Assembly (NCBI RefSeq): GCF_001870465.1
Contig: NZ_MDGK01000017.1
Coordinates: 1-64,000 of the forward strand
Length of the DNA: 64,000 bases
Direction of reading: 5' to 3'
Source of the DNA: Pseudomonas extremorientalis
GTDB lineage: Bacteria > Pseudomonadota > Gammaproteobacteria > Pseudomonadales > Pseudomonadaceae
Position 1 is the first letter of the stretch. The number at the start of each line of letters is the position of its first letter. The notes beneath the pieces were generated by a model, which was not told where the DNA came from, made no database searches, and worked only from the letters and a program-made list of their open reading frames with translations. Positions 36,060 to 45,258 of the stretch are shown here, piece by piece. The position numbers and the translations under genes were made by a program.

Positions 36060-36650
36060 ATGAAAAAAGTCCTCCTGCTCAACGGCGGCAAGAAATTCGC
36101 CCACTCCGATGGCCGCTACAACACCACCCTGCATGACACCGCCGTGGCGGCGTTGGACCGTGCGGGCATCGACGTCAAGGTCACCCACATCGACGAAGGC
36201 TACGACGTGGCCGAAGAAGTGGCCAAGTTCCTCTGGGCGGATGTGATCATCTACCAGATGCCCGGCTGGTGGATGGGCGCGCCGTGGATCGTCAAGAAGT
36301 ACATCGACGAAGTCTTCACCGAAGGCCACGGCAGCCTGTACGCCAGCGACGGTCGCACCCGTTCCGATGCCTCGCAGAAGTACGGCAGCGGTGGCCTGAT
36401 CCACGGCAAGCAGTACATGCTCTCGCTGACCTGGAACGCGCCGCAGCAAGCCTTCGATGACCCGACCGACTTCTTCGAAGCCAAGGGCGTGGACGCGGTG
36501 TACTTCCCGTTCCACAAGGCCAACGAGTTCCTCGGCATGACCGGCCTGCCGACGTTCCTGTGCGTGGACGTGATGAAACGCCCGGCCATCGACGCTGATG
36601 TAGCGCGCTACGAGCAGCATCTGGCGCAGGTGTTCAATTTCTCGGTGTAA
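36060..36650 (+). CDS. mdaB: NAD(P)H:quinone oxidoreductase, MdaB-like
   Basis: A 196-aa flavodoxin-fold protein that should carry out two-electron quinone reduction with FAD and NADPH, protecting against semiquinone stress. The sequence (KKVLLLNGGKKFAHSDGRYN, YQMPGWWMGAPWIVKKYIDE, LSLTWNAPQQAF) matches MdaB across its length. The ATG at 36060 is chosen; an upstream open frame has no ribosome site. A same-strand LysR gene follows 30 bp downstream and may regulate it. Confidence 0.9.
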   Translation: MKKVLLLNGGKKFAHSDGRYNTTLHDTAVAALDRAGIDVKVTHIDEGYDVAEEVAKFLWADVIIYQMPGWWMGAPWIVKKYIDEVFTEGHGSLYASDGRTRSDASQKYGSGGLIHGKQYMLSLTWNAPQQAFDDPTDFFEAKGVDAVYFPFHKANEFLGMTGLPTFLCVDVMKRPAIDADVARYEQHLAQVFNFSV

Positions 36651-36680
36651 GCTGCGCTGAACCGATAACGAGGAGCGCCT

Positions 36681-37577
36681 GTGAAAGCCCGGTCCGATGA
36701 GCTGCAGATCTTCGTCAGCGTGATTGAATGCGGTTCGATTTCCGCCGCCGCCGAGCAAGTCGGGCAGACACCCTCGGCTGTCAGCCGTACCTTGTCGCGC
36801 CTGGAAGCCAAGCTCGACACCACGCTGATCAACCGCACCACGCGACGCATGGACCTGACCGAAGAGGGCAAGTACTTCTTCGAGCAGGCCAAGGTGATCC
36901 TGGCGCAGATGGAAGAGTTGGAGGAGCGCCTGTCATCACGCCAGCAGAAACCGGCGGGGCGCCTGCGCATCAACGCTGCCGTGCCGTTCATGCTGCATGG
37001 GATCGTGCCCTACATCGCTGAATTTCGCGGCCTCTACCCGGACATCCAGCTGGAGCTGAACAGCGATGACTTGATCATCGACCTGCTGGAGCAGAGCACC
37101 GACATCGCCATCCGTATCGGCGTCCTGGCCGACTCCACCCTGCATGCGCGGTCTCTTGGCTGTACGCCGCTGCATATCCTCGCCAGCCCCGACTACCTCA
37201 AGCAATACGGCGTGCCCACCACGGTGGCCGAGCTGGTCGATCACACGCTGTTGGGGTTCACCCAGACCGAAACCCTCAACCACTGGCCGCTGCGCCATGT
37301 GGAGGGCGATCGCTGGCTGATCCAGCCCGGCGTGGCGGCGTCCAGCGGCGAAACCGTGCGCCAGTTGGCGCTGGAAGGGCAGGGCATCTGTTGCCTGTCG
37401 AACTTCATGACCATCGACGATATCGAGGCCGGGCGCCTGGTGCCGGTGCTGGAGGCGTTCAACAGCGGTTATCGACAGCCGATCCACGCAGTGTTCTACC
37501 GCAACTCGCAGCTGGCATTGCGTATCCAATGTTTCCTGGACTTTATCCAGGCCAAGCTGGCGCGGTATGCCTGCTGA
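36681..37577 (+). CDS. LysR family transcriptional regulator
   Basis: A 298-aa regulator starting at GTG 36681 (GAGGAGC upstream). The helix-turn-helix (DELQIFVSVIECGSISAAAE, QTPSAVSRTLSRLEAKLDT) is followed by an effector domain of the common DsdC/YafC-like type (AGRLRINAAVPFMLHGIVPY). It is placed just after mdaB on the same strand. Confidence 0.87.
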   Translation: MKARSDELQIFVSVIECGSISAAAEQVGQTPSAVSRTLSRLEAKLDTTLINRTTRRMDLTEEGKYFFEQAKVILAQMEELEERLSSRQQKPAGRLRINAAVPFMLHGIVPYIAEFRGLYPDIQLELNSDDLIIDLLEQSTDIAIRIGVLADSTLHARSLGCTPLHILASPDYLKQYGVPTTVAELVDHTLLGFTQTETLNHWPLRHVEGDRWLIQPGVAASSGETVRQLALEGQGICCLSNFMTIDDIEAGRLVPVLEAFNSGYRQPIHAVFYRNSQLALRIQCFLDFIQAKLARYAC

Positions 37578-37680
37578 TTCGTGAGCTGCGCGCAAGAGTG
37601 AATTGGGCGGTAGGGGCTTATTCGTCAGGGATGAGTGCTTGATACTGGGTTCATCACTTACCCAGTCAGGAGAGTCCTCC

Positions 37681-38574
37681 ATGAATGTATTCATTACCGG
37701 CGCAGCAGGTTTTATCGGCGGTTCCATTGCCACCGGCCTGGTCAAGGCCGGCCACACCGTTACCGGCCTGGTGCGCAGCGCCGAGCAGGCGGCCGAGATG
37801 ACCGCGCTGGGCATCAACCCAGTGATCGGCACCCTGGATGACGCGGCTGTATTGACCGAGCAAGCGCAAAAGGCCGACGCGGTGATCAACGCCGCCAGCA
37901 GCGACCACCGTGCCGCCGTGGAAACCCTGCTCGCGGCGTTGAAGGGCTCGAACAAGCCGTTCCTGCACACCAGTGGTTCGAGCATTGTCGGGGATGCGTC
38001 GGGCGGCAAGGCCAGCGATGTCATCTACTTCGAAGACAACCTGCCGGAACCGACGGTCGACAAGGCGGCTCGTGTGGCCATCGACAACCTGGTTCTGGCG
38101 GCTGCCAAAGACGGCGTGAACTCGGCGGTGATCTGCAACACCTTGATCTACGGCCACAGCCTGGGCGTGAAGCGCGACAGCGTGCAACTACCGCGTCTGC
38201 TCAAGCAGGCACGCAAGAGTGGTGTAGTACGCCATGTGGGTAGCGGGCAGAACATCTGGTCCAACGTGCACATTGAAGACGTGGTGGCGCTGTACCTGTT
38301 GGCGCTGACCAAGAATGTGCCCGGTACCTTCTACTTCGTGGAAAGTGGCGAGGCCGCGTTTATCGACATGACCACTGCCATTGCCGAAGCGCTGGACCTG
38401 GGCAAACCGCAGGATTGGCCATTGGCCGAGGCTGAAGCCGAGTGGGGCTATGAAATGGCCAACTATGGCCTGGGCTCCAATAGCCGGGTGCGCGGCAAGC
38501 ATGCGCGTGAACTGCTGGGCTGGGCGCCGAAGCGTACGTCGGTGGTGGAGTGGATTCGCAACGAAATGGTGTGA
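37681..38574 (+). CDS. NAD-dependent epimerase/dehydratase family protein
   Basis: A 297-aa atypical short-chain dehydrogenase. The N-terminal Rossmann motif is GAAGFIGGSIATGLV, followed by VINAASSDHRAAVETLLAAL; a late WSNVHIEDVVALYLLAL is typical of extended SDRs. The usual YxxxK catalytic pair is not evident, so the reaction cannot be given. The ATG at 37681 has an AGGAG-type site upstream. Stand-alone gene followed by REP sequences. Confidence 0.8.
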   Translation: MNVFITGAAGFIGGSIATGLVKAGHTVTGLVRSAEQAAEMTALGINPVIGTLDDAAVLTEQAQKADAVINAASSDHRAAVETLLAALKGSNKPFLHTSGSSIVGDASGGKASDVIYFEDNLPEPTVDKAARVAIDNLVLAAAKDGVNSAVICNTLIYGHSLGVKRDSVQLPRLLKQARKSGVVRHVGSGQNIWSNVHIEDVVALYLLALTKNVPGTFYFVESGEAAFIDMTTAIAEALDLGKPQDWPLAEAEAEWGYEMANYGLGSNSRVRGKHARELLGWAPKRTSVVEWIRNEMV

Positions 38575-38597
38575 TGTTCACGTGATCTCCAGGTGTT

Positions 38598-38680
38598 GCT
38601 ATCGGGGGCAAGCCCCCTCCCACAGTTGACCGAGTTCCAACTGTGGAGTGCAGTCTAGTGTGGGAGGGGGCTTGCCCCGA
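38598..38680. repeat. REP pair in outward orientation
   Basis: GGGGGCAAGCCCCCTCCCACA (end near 38624) and TGTGGGAGGGGGCTTGCCCC (38659-38678) are inverted, but with the CCCACA/TGTGGG ends facing inward, opposite to the other pairs in the window. It could be two neighbouring halves left after loss of the outer copies. Confidence 0.85.
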
Positions 38681-38767
38681 TTGGCACGACTCGGTCTCCG
38701 AGACTAGCCCCATCTCCCTCAATTCCGTACCATTCCCCGCCTTATCCCCCGCATTACCTGGTACTCC

Positions 38768-40213
38768 ATGAACCTCACCCGTCTGCGCGCCGATGCCCTG
38801 GCCGGCCTCACCACGTCTTTTGCGTTGCTGCCCGAATGCATCGCCTTTGCCCTGGTGGCCCACCTCAACCCGTTGATGGGGCTCTACGGCGCTTTCATCA
38901 TCTGCACCCTCACCGCGTTGTTCGGCGGCCGGCCCGGCATGGTGTCCGGTGCGGCCGGCTCGATGGCGGTGGTGATCGTCGCCCTGGTGGTGCAACACGG
39001 TGTGGAGTATCTGCTGGCCACGGTGGTACTGGGCGGGCTGATCATGGTCGCGTTCGGCGTGCTGCGCCTGGGCAAGCTGGTGCGCATGGTGCCGCACCCG
39101 GTGATGCTCGGCTTCGTCAACGGCCTGGCGATCATCATTGCCCTGGCGCAGTTGGAGCATTTCAAAAGCGGTGAAACCTGGCTCAGCGGCACGCCGCTGT
39201 ACGTGATGACCGGCCTGGTGCTGGTGACGATGGCCATCGTCTACCTGCTGCCGCGCATCACCCGCGCCGTGCCGCCTGCGTTGGTGGCGATCCTCGGCGT
39301 GGGGCTGGCGGTATACCTGCTCGGCCTGCCTACCCGCACCCTCGGCGACATGGCGCATATCGCCGGCGGCCTGCCGACTTTCGCGCTGCCGCAGATTCCG
39401 TGGACACTGGACACCCTCGGCATCATCGCGCCGTACGCGTTCCTGATGGCGATGGTCGGCCTGCTGGAAACCCTGCTGACGCTGAACCTCACCGACGAAA
39501 TCACCGAGACCCGTGGCTACCCCGACCGTGAAAGCGTGGCCCTTGGCGCGGCCAACATGGTCTCCGGCCTGTTCGGCGGCATGGGCGGCTGCGCGATGAT
39601 CGGGCAGACCGTGATCAACCTCAGCTCCGGTGGGCGCGGGCGTTTGTCTGGGGTGTTTGCCGGGGTAATGATCCTGTTGTTCATCCTGTTCCTGTCGCCG
39701 TTCATCGAGCGCATTCCGCTGGCGGCGCTGGTGGGCGTGATGTTCGTGGTGTCCCAGCAGACCTTTGCCTGGGCCTCGCTGCGGGTGATCAACAAGGTGC
39801 CGTTCAATGACGTGCTGGTGATTCTTGCAGTGACGGTGATCACGGTGTTCACCGATCTGGCTACCGCCGTGCTGTGCGGGATCGTGATTGCGGCGTTGAA
39901 TTTCGCCTGGCAGCAAGCGCGGGAGCTGTATGCCGATGAGCATCTGGAGGCCGATGGCAGCAAGCTCTACCGCCTGCACGGCACCTTGTTTTTCGCCTCG
40001 ACCACGCCGTTTTTGAATCAATTCGACCCGGCCAACGACCCGGCCCAGGTGACACTGGATTGCCGTCACCTGAGCTTTGTCGATTACTCAGCGATTGCCG
40101 CGCTCATGACCCTGCGCGAGCGTTACAGCAAGGCAGGCAAGCACCTGCGGGTGCTGCATCTGTCGGAGCGTTGCAAGAAGCTGCTCAAGCGTGCGCGGGT
40201 CCATCATGAGTAA
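38768..40213 (+). CDS. SulP family anion transporter with STAS domain
   Basis: A 481-aa inner-membrane protein: a sulfate/bicarbonate-type SulP domain (DALAGLTTSFALLPECIAFA, YGAFIICTLTALFGGRPGMV, GAAGSM) with about eleven or more hydrophobic segments, then a cytoplasmic STAS domain from about residue 390 (VTLDCRHLSFVDYSAIAALM). Substrate (sulfate, bicarbonate or other anion) cannot be told. It ends 4 bp from the convergent lprI-like gene. Confidence 0.9.
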   Translation: MNLTRLRADALAGLTTSFALLPECIAFALVAHLNPLMGLYGAFIICTLTALFGGRPGMVSGAAGSMAVVIVALVVQHGVEYLLATVVLGGLIMVAFGVLRLGKLVRMVPHPVMLGFVNGLAIIIALAQLEHFKSGETWLSGTPLYVMTGLVLVTMAIVYLLPRITRAVPPALVAILGVGLAVYLLGLPTRTLGDMAHIAGGLPTFALPQIPWTLDTLGIIAPYAFLMAMVGLLETLLTLNLTDEITETRGYPDRESVALGAANMVSGLFGGMGGCAMIGQTVINLSSGGRGRLSGVFAGVMILLFILFLSPFIERIPLAALVGVMFVVSQQTFAWASLRVINKVPFNDVLVILAVTVITVFTDLATAVLCGIVIAALNFAWQQARELYADEHLEADGSKLYRLHGTLFFASTTPFLNQFDPANDPAQVTLDCRHLSFVDYSAIAALMTLRERYSKAGKHLRVLHLSERCKKLLKRARVHHE

Positions 40214-40217
40214 GTGA

Positions 40218-40598
40218 TCAAGGCCCGACCAGGTCTTCCAGCTCCTGGGCACGGGTCTGGGTCATGTCGAGTATGCAGCCGGAACCGTTGACCTGGTCGA
40301 TGGTGCCGCCGGTGGCGGAACCGGCGAAGGCGCAATTGGCGTCACGGTACTTTATCCACAGGCGTTGCACGTCTTGCAGTTGCTGCTTGCGCGGGCCTTC
40401 CTGGGCGGCGAGCGCGGTCTTGTAGGCGCGGTTCAGGCGGGTGTCCTGCACCTTGGCTTCCTTGGTATTGCACGTGACCATGTCGGCGGTCGTGTTGGCG
40501 CTGTCCATACACTTCTTCAGCGCTGGATTGTCGGCGGCAGAAGCGGTGCCGCTGAGGGCGAGGAGCAGGGCGCCGGCGGCGAGGGATGTGCGAATCAT
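40218..40598 (-). CDS. LprI-like (DUF1311) secreted protein
   Basis: A 126-aa exported protein with a signal peptide ending SGTASAADN and a lysozyme-inhibitor LprI-N type domain. Four cysteines are visible (KKCMDS, VTCNTK, ANCAFAG, SGCILD), and the LWIKYRDANCAF segment is diagnostic. In mycobacteria LprI inhibits lysozyme; the role here is unproven. The ATG at 40598 has AGGAAA eight bases upstream, better than 40616. Confidence 0.8.
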   Translation of the reverse strand: MIRTSLAAGALLLALSGTASAADNPALKKCMDSANTTADMVTCNTKEAKVQDTRLNRAYKTALAAQEGPRKQQLQDVQRLWIKYRDANCAFAGSATGGTIDQVNGSGCILDMTQTRAQELEDLVGP

Positions 40599-40845
40599 GG
40601 TCGGTTTCCTGGTCATGAAGGGTTGCGCATTCTATGACTCAACGGCAGCGTTCGAGTTTCCGGCATCCTCTGATCTTCATGTAAGAACACCCCTCGAATT
40701 TTCATTCATCCCTGTCGGGCATATCCCAACGCGACAGCGCTTATCTGTGGGCGAAAGTTACTTTCATAAAAATTGAAAATAGTCCTCGCTAATGATTTAT
40801 GAGTTTCACAACCAATTCGACGTGACCCTTTCCGAGGAGTACCGC

Positions 40846-42195
40846 ATGGCCGCATCACCGGGCTTCGGGCTGTTGGCATACGCTGCCATCGCCATCATTG
40901 CTTTGATCGTGCTGATTGCACGTTACCGACTCAACCCGTTTATCGTCATCACCCTGGTGTCCATCGGCCTGGCGCTGATGGCCGGGATGCCGGCGGACAC
41001 CATCATGGGTTCCTACGAGGCGGGTGTCGGCAAGACCCTGGGGCATATCGCCCTGGTGGTGGCGTTGGGCACCATGCTCGGCAAGATGATGGCCGAGTCC
41101 GGCGGTGCCGAGCAGGTGGCGCGCACACTGATCAACCGTTTTGGCGAGCGTAACGCGCATTGGGCGATGGTGTGCATCGCGTTCCTGGTCGGGCTGCCGC
41201 TGTTTTTCGAGGTGGGTTTTGTGTTGCTGGTGCCGATTGCGTTTACCGTGGCGCGGCGGGTGGGCGTGTCCATCCTGATGGTGGGTTTGCCGATGGTCGC
41301 CGGCCTGTCGGTGGTGCATGCCCTGGTGCCGCCGCACCCGGCGGCGATGATGGCGGTGCTGGCGTATAACGCGTCGGTGGGGCAGACCGTGCTCTACGCC
41401 ATCCTGATCGGTATCCCGACGGCAATCATCGCAGGGCCCGTCTACGCCAAATTCATCGTGCCGCGTATTCACCTGCCGGGGGAAAATCCGCTGGAGCGCC
41501 AGTTCATCGAGCGTGAACCGCGTACCCGCTTGCCCAGCTTTACCCTGACCATGGGCACTATCCTGTTGCCGGTGGTGTTGATGATGATCGGTGGCTGGGC
41601 CAACGTGATTTCCACGCCAGGCACCGGTTTCAATCAGTTCCTGCTGTTTATCGGCAACTCGGTGATCGCGCTGCTGGTGGCGACATTGGTGAGCTTCTGG
41701 ACCTTGGGTATCGCACAGGGCTTCAACCGCGAGTCGATCCTCAAGTTCACCAATGAATGCCTGGCGCCGACCGCCAGCATCACCTTGCTGGTGGGCGCGG
41801 GCGGCGGGTTGAACCGCATCCTGGTGGACGCAGGTGTGACCCACGAAATTCTCGGCCTGGCCCATGCCTTTCACCTGTCGCCGTTGGTGATGGGTTGGCT
41901 GTTCGCCGCGCTGATGCGAATTGCCACGGGCTCGGCCACCGTCGCCATGACCACCGCATCCGGTGTTGTAGCGCCGGTCGCCCTGGGCCTGGGTTATCCA
42001 CACCCTGAACTACTGGTGCTGGCCACCGGTGCGGGTTCGGTGATCTTTTCCCATGTTAACGACGGCGGCTTCTGGCTGATCAAGGAATACTTCAATATGA
42101 CGGTGATCCAGACCTTCAAGACCTGGACCGTGTTGGAGACTTTGATTTCCCTGGTCGCCTTCGGTCTGACCTATGGTCTGTCCTGCATCTTGTAA
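40846..42195 (+). CDS. GntP family permease
   Basis: A 449-aa inner-membrane symporter with about twelve hydrophobic segments. GLPLFFEVGFVLLVPIAF and VVHALVPPHPAAMMAV are the hallmark sequences of GntP transporters, which take up gluconate and related hydroxy or amino acids (DsdX moves D-serine). The ATG at 40846 with GAGGAG six bases before it is chosen. It is followed 12 bp later by an RpiR regulator and then an N-acyl-D-amino acid deacylase, so the cargo may be an acylated or free D-amino acid (inference). Confidence 0.9.
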   Translation: MAASPGFGLLAYAAIAIIALIVLIARYRLNPFIVITLVSIGLALMAGMPADTIMGSYEAGVGKTLGHIALVVALGTMLGKMMAESGGAEQVARTLINRFGERNAHWAMVCIAFLVGLPLFFEVGFVLLVPIAFTVARRVGVSILMVGLPMVAGLSVVHALVPPHPAAMMAVLAYNASVGQTVLYAILIGIPTAIIAGPVYAKFIVPRIHLPGENPLERQFIEREPRTRLPSFTLTMGTILLPVVLMMIGGWANVISTPGTGFNQFLLFIGNSVIALLVATLVSFWTLGIAQGFNRESILKFTNECLAPTASITLLVGAGGGLNRILVDAGVTHEILGLAHAFHLSPLVMGWLFAALMRIATGSATVAMTTASGVVAPVALGLGYPHPELLVLATGAGSVIFSHVNDGGFWLIKEYFNMTVIQTFKTWTVLETLISLVAFGLTYGLSCIL

Positions 42196-42207
42196 CCCGG
42201 AGAGCCC

Positions 42208-43068
42208 ATGGACATCCTCTACCAGATCCGCGCCCGCCAGGACGCCTTCAGCGCCGGCGAAGGGCGTATCGCCAAGCTGATGCTCGATGACGTGGGGTTT
42301 GCCGCATCGGCCAGCCTGGAAGCATTGTCGCAACGGGCCGAGGTCAGCACGGCCACCTTGTCGCGGTTTGCGCGCAGTGTGGGGTGCCGGGATTTACGTG
42401 ACTTGCGCCTCCAGTTGGCCCAGGCCAGCGGCGTCGGCAGTCGCTTCCTCGACCCGGCGGGGTTGCCGGAACAGTCGGCGTTTCATCGGCAGATCCTGGG
42501 GGATATCGAGGCGACGTTGCGTCAGCATTTGTCGGGTTTCAACCAGGCGAGTTTTGTCGATGCGGTGAGCCTGCTGGGCAAGGCGCGGATGATCCATGCG
42601 TTTGGCATGGGCGGGCCGTCGAGCCTGTGCAGCGATGAGTTGCAGGTGCGCCTGGTGCGCCTGGGCTATCCGATTGCGGCCTGCCATGACCCGGTGATGA
42701 TGCGGGTCACGGCGGCGACACTGGGGCCTGAGCATGCGTTGATTGTGTGTTCCTTGACTGGCCTCACCCCCGAACTGCTGGACGTGGTGGAGTTGGCGCG
42801 CAATTACGACGCGCGCATCGTCGCCATCACCCTGGCCGACTCGCCCTTGGCCCAATTGGCCGATGTGCTGCTGCCGCTGCAGCCGGCCGAAACCAGTTTT
42901 ATCTATAAGCCCACCGCCGCCCGCTACGGCATGCTGCTGACCATCGACCTGCTCGCCACCGAGCTGGCCCTGGTCTCGCCGGACGACAACCAGGAACGCC
43001 TGCGCCGGATCAAGCTGGCCCTGGACGATTATCGCGGCGGCCCTGACAGCCTGCCGCTTGGAGACTGA
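42208..43068 (+). CDS. RpiR family transcriptional regulator
   Basis: A 286-aa regulator: N-terminal HTH-6 domain (LEALSQRAEVSTATLSRFAR, GCRDLRDLRLQLAQ) and a C-terminal SIS domain (HAFGMGGPSSLCSDELQVRL, VCSLTGLTPELLDVVELARN). SIS domains usually bind sugar phosphates, but RpiR members also control D-amino acid and amide catabolism. It sits between the permease and the deacylase in a tight operon (1-bp gap to the next start). Confidence 0.88.
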   Translation: MDILYQIRARQDAFSAGEGRIAKLMLDDVGFAASASLEALSQRAEVSTATLSRFARSVGCRDLRDLRLQLAQASGVGSRFLDPAGLPEQSAFHRQILGDIEATLRQHLSGFNQASFVDAVSLLGKARMIHAFGMGGPSSLCSDELQVRLVRLGYPIAACHDPVMMRVTAATLGPEHALIVCSLTGLTPELLDVVELARNYDARIVAITLADSPLAQLADVLLPLQPAETSFIYKPTAARYGMLLTIDLLATELALVSPDDNQERLRRIKLALDDYRGGPDSLPLGD

Positions 43069-43069
43069 T

Positions 43070-44533
43070 ATGAAGTACGACGCGCTGATACGCCAGGCAT
43101 TGATCATCGATGGCAGCAACACCCCAGGCTATGTGGCTGATGTGGGGGTGCGTGACGGGCGTATCGAGGCGATTGGCGATTTGTCGACGGCTGTGGCCGA
43201 ACATGAAGTCGAAGCTGCGGGCCGTGTGCTGGCGCCGGGTTTTATCGACGTGCACACCCACGATGACACGGTGGTGATCCGCCATCCGCAGATGCTGCCC
43301 AAGCTTAGCCAGGGTGTAACGACGGTGATCGTCGGTAACTGTGGTATCAGCGCGTCGCCGGTGACGTTGCGCGGTGATCCGCCCGATCCGATGAACCTGC
43401 TGGGCAGCGCTTCGGCGTTTGTGTACCCGCGTTTCAGTGACTATCGAGCGGCGGTCGAACAGGCTCACCCGGCGGTGAACGTTGCCGCACTGATCGGTCA
43501 CACGGCACTGCGCAGCAATCATATGCAAGACCTGCATCGCAGCGCTTCAGCGGATGAAATCGCTGCCATGCGCGTGCAGTTGCAAGAAAGTCTCGAAGCC
43601 GGCGCCCTGGGGTTATCCACAGGCCTGGCCTACGCCAGCGCGTTCAGTGCCGAGACCGATGAGGTGCTGCAACTCAGTGAAGCACTGACGGCTTTCGGTG
43701 CGGTGTACACCACCCATTTGCGCAGCGAATTCGAACCGGTGCTGGAGGCGATGGATGAGGCGTTTCTGATTGGCCGGCACGCCCGGGCGCCGGTGATTAT
43801 TTCCCATCTCAAATGTGCCGGCGCCGGGAATTGGGGGCGCAGTCCGCAACTGTTGGTATCGCTGGAGCGGGCGGCGAAAACCCACCCGGTAGGCTGTGAT
43901 TGTTATCCCTATGCCGCGAGTTCTTCGACCCTGGATCTCAAGCAGGTGACTGACGCGTTTCGCATCACCATCACCTGGTCGACGCCTTACCCGGAGATGG
44001 GCGGGCGCGACCTGCAGGATATCGCCGCTGAGTGGGATGTTTCGCTGATGGACGCAGCGCGTCGCCTGCAACCGGCGGGGGCGGTGTATTACGGAATGGA
44101 TGAAGCGGATGTGCGACGCATCCTGGCGCATCCGCTGTCGATGGTCGGTTCGGATGGACTGCCGGAAGATCCGTTCCCGCATCCGCGTTTGTGGGGCGCA
44201 TTTCCACGGGTGCTGGGGCATTTCAGCCGGGATGTCGGGTTGTTCCCGTTGCACACCGCCGTGCACAAAATGACCGGCTTGTCGGCGGCGCGATTTGGTT
44301 TGGCCGAGCGCGGTGAAATCCGCGAAGGGCACTGGGCCGACCTGGTGCTGTTCGACCCGTTGCGCGTGCGCGATGTGGCGGACTTCAAGCAACCGCAGCG
44401 GGCGGCGGAAGGCATTGATGGGGTGTGGGTCAACGGTGTATTGAGCTACAGCGACGGGCAGGCGAACGGTCAGCGGCCGGGTCGTTTCCTGGCGCGCAGT
44501 GGGGATTTGCGTCGGGGATTTTCGTCTCTATAG
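43070..44533 (+). CDS. N-acyl-D-amino-acid deacylase (D-aminoacylase)
   Basis: A 487-aa amidohydrolase-superfamily enzyme that removes the acyl group from N-acyl-D-amino acids. Zinc ligands are visible in GFIDVHTHDD; the family cysteine is in VIVGNCGIS; a conserved motif LKCAGAGNWG and catalytic Asp region MVGSDGLPEDPFPHPR are present. The C-terminal amidohydrolase strand (GHWADLVLFDP) is intact. The ATG at 43070 is one base after the regulator stop; length fits the family. It forms an operon with GntP permease and RpiR genes. Confidence 0.9.
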   Translation: MKYDALIRQALIIDGSNTPGYVADVGVRDGRIEAIGDLSTAVAEHEVEAAGRVLAPGFIDVHTHDDTVVIRHPQMLPKLSQGVTTVIVGNCGISASPVTLRGDPPDPMNLLGSASAFVYPRFSDYRAAVEQAHPAVNVAALIGHTALRSNHMQDLHRSASADEIAAMRVQLQESLEAGALGLSTGLAYASAFSAETDEVLQLSEALTAFGAVYTTHLRSEFEPVLEAMDEAFLIGRHARAPVIISHLKCAGAGNWGRSPQLLVSLERAAKTHPVGCDCYPYAASSSTLDLKQVTDAFRITITWSTPYPEMGGRDLQDIAAEWDVSLMDAARRLQPAGAVYYGMDEADVRRILAHPLSMVGSDGLPEDPFPHPRLWGAFPRVLGHFSRDVGLFPLHTAVHKMTGLSAARFGLAERGEIREGHWADLVLFDPLRVRDVADFKQPQRAAEGIDGVWVNGVLSYSDGQANGQRPGRFLARSGDLRRGFSSL

Positions 44534-44562
44534 TGGGCGCTCTTATGAACGGAGCGATTGCC

Positions 44563-44931
44563 ATGCACTTAGGAAAAGTCACCCCCATCCTGCGGATTTT
44601 CGACGAGGCCAAGGCGTTGGAGTTCTACGTGGACTTTTTGGGGTTCAAGGTGGATTGGCAGCATCGTTTCGAGGCGAATTTTCCGTTGTACCTGCAGGTA
44701 TCGCTGGGTGAATGCGTGTTGCATTTGACTGAGCACCATGGCGATGCGTCGCCGGGCGCGGCGGTGCGGATTCAGGCACAAGGGGTGGACGCGTATCAGC
44801 AGCAGTTGGTTGGCAAGGATTACCGGTATGCCAAGCCAGGGGTTGAGGAAACGCCCTGGAGCTCGCGGGAGATGAGCATCAAGGATCCGTTTGGGAATCG
44901 GCTGGTGTTTGTTGAGGAAGGCGAGGGCTGA
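44563..44931 (+). CDS. Glyoxalase/bleomycin-resistance superfamily protein
   Basis: A 122-aa vicinal oxygen chelate protein (TPILRIFDEAKALEFYVDFL, FPLYLQVSLGECVLHLTEHH, SIKDPFGNRLVFVEE). The C-terminal pattern is typical of small bleomycin-binding-like proteins, with no sign of which compound it acts on. The ATG at 44563 has GGAG eight bases upstream; 44545 is an alternative. It is 30 bp after the deacylase and probably in the same operon. Confidence 0.82.
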   Translation: MHLGKVTPILRIFDEAKALEFYVDFLGFKVDWQHRFEANFPLYLQVSLGECVLHLTEHHGDASPGAAVRIQAQGVDAYQQQLVGKDYRYAKPGVEETPWSSREMSIKDPFGNRLVFVEEGEG

Positions 44932-44950
44932 GGGGTAAATCGCGGGCAAT

Positions 44951-44981
44951 AAAAAACCGCCTTGGTAGGGCGGTTTTTTTT
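44951..44981. terminator. Bidirectional terminator
   Basis: A-rich run, CCGCC stem with loop TTGGTA and GGGCGG followed by eight T. It closes the GntP-RpiR-deacylase-glyoxalase unit. Between it and 45113 I see nothing recognisable. Confidence 0.88.
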
Positions 44982-45113
44982 GCAACACCAGTTAGTGGCT
45001 GGGGTTGCTCTCTCAAAAGACGCAACCGACTCGCGTCCGAAGGCTCACGTGTTCCGGTAAGTGTGCTGGAGGTAAGGCCCAACTCACGGAGGGCCGAGTA
45101 TGTCTAGGTTTGC

Positions 45114-45244
45114 CTGTGGCGAGGGAGCTTGCTCCCGTTGGGCTGCGTAGCAGCCCCAAGCATTCACTGCGCTCTCAACTTCAAATCTGCATCAACTTGA
45201 TCAGGGCCGCTTCGCGCCCCAACGGGAGCAAGCTCTCTCGCCAC
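45114..45244. repeat. REPIN of a second family (GAGGGAGCTTGCTCCC type)
   Basis: TGTGGCGAGGGAGCTTGCTC at the left and its inverted partner ending at 45244 enclose a spacer with an internal GGGCTGCG-TAGCAGCCC hairpin. The core differs from the GTGGGAGGGGGCTTGC type elsewhere in the window. Confidence 0.85.
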
Positions 45245-45258
45245 CGGGACTGCGGTTC

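Noticed and set aside
38360..40069. 569-codon frame opposite the SulP and SDR genes
   Set aside because: Very rich in His/Gln/Arg, runs across two real genes and a REP pair; antisense shadow.
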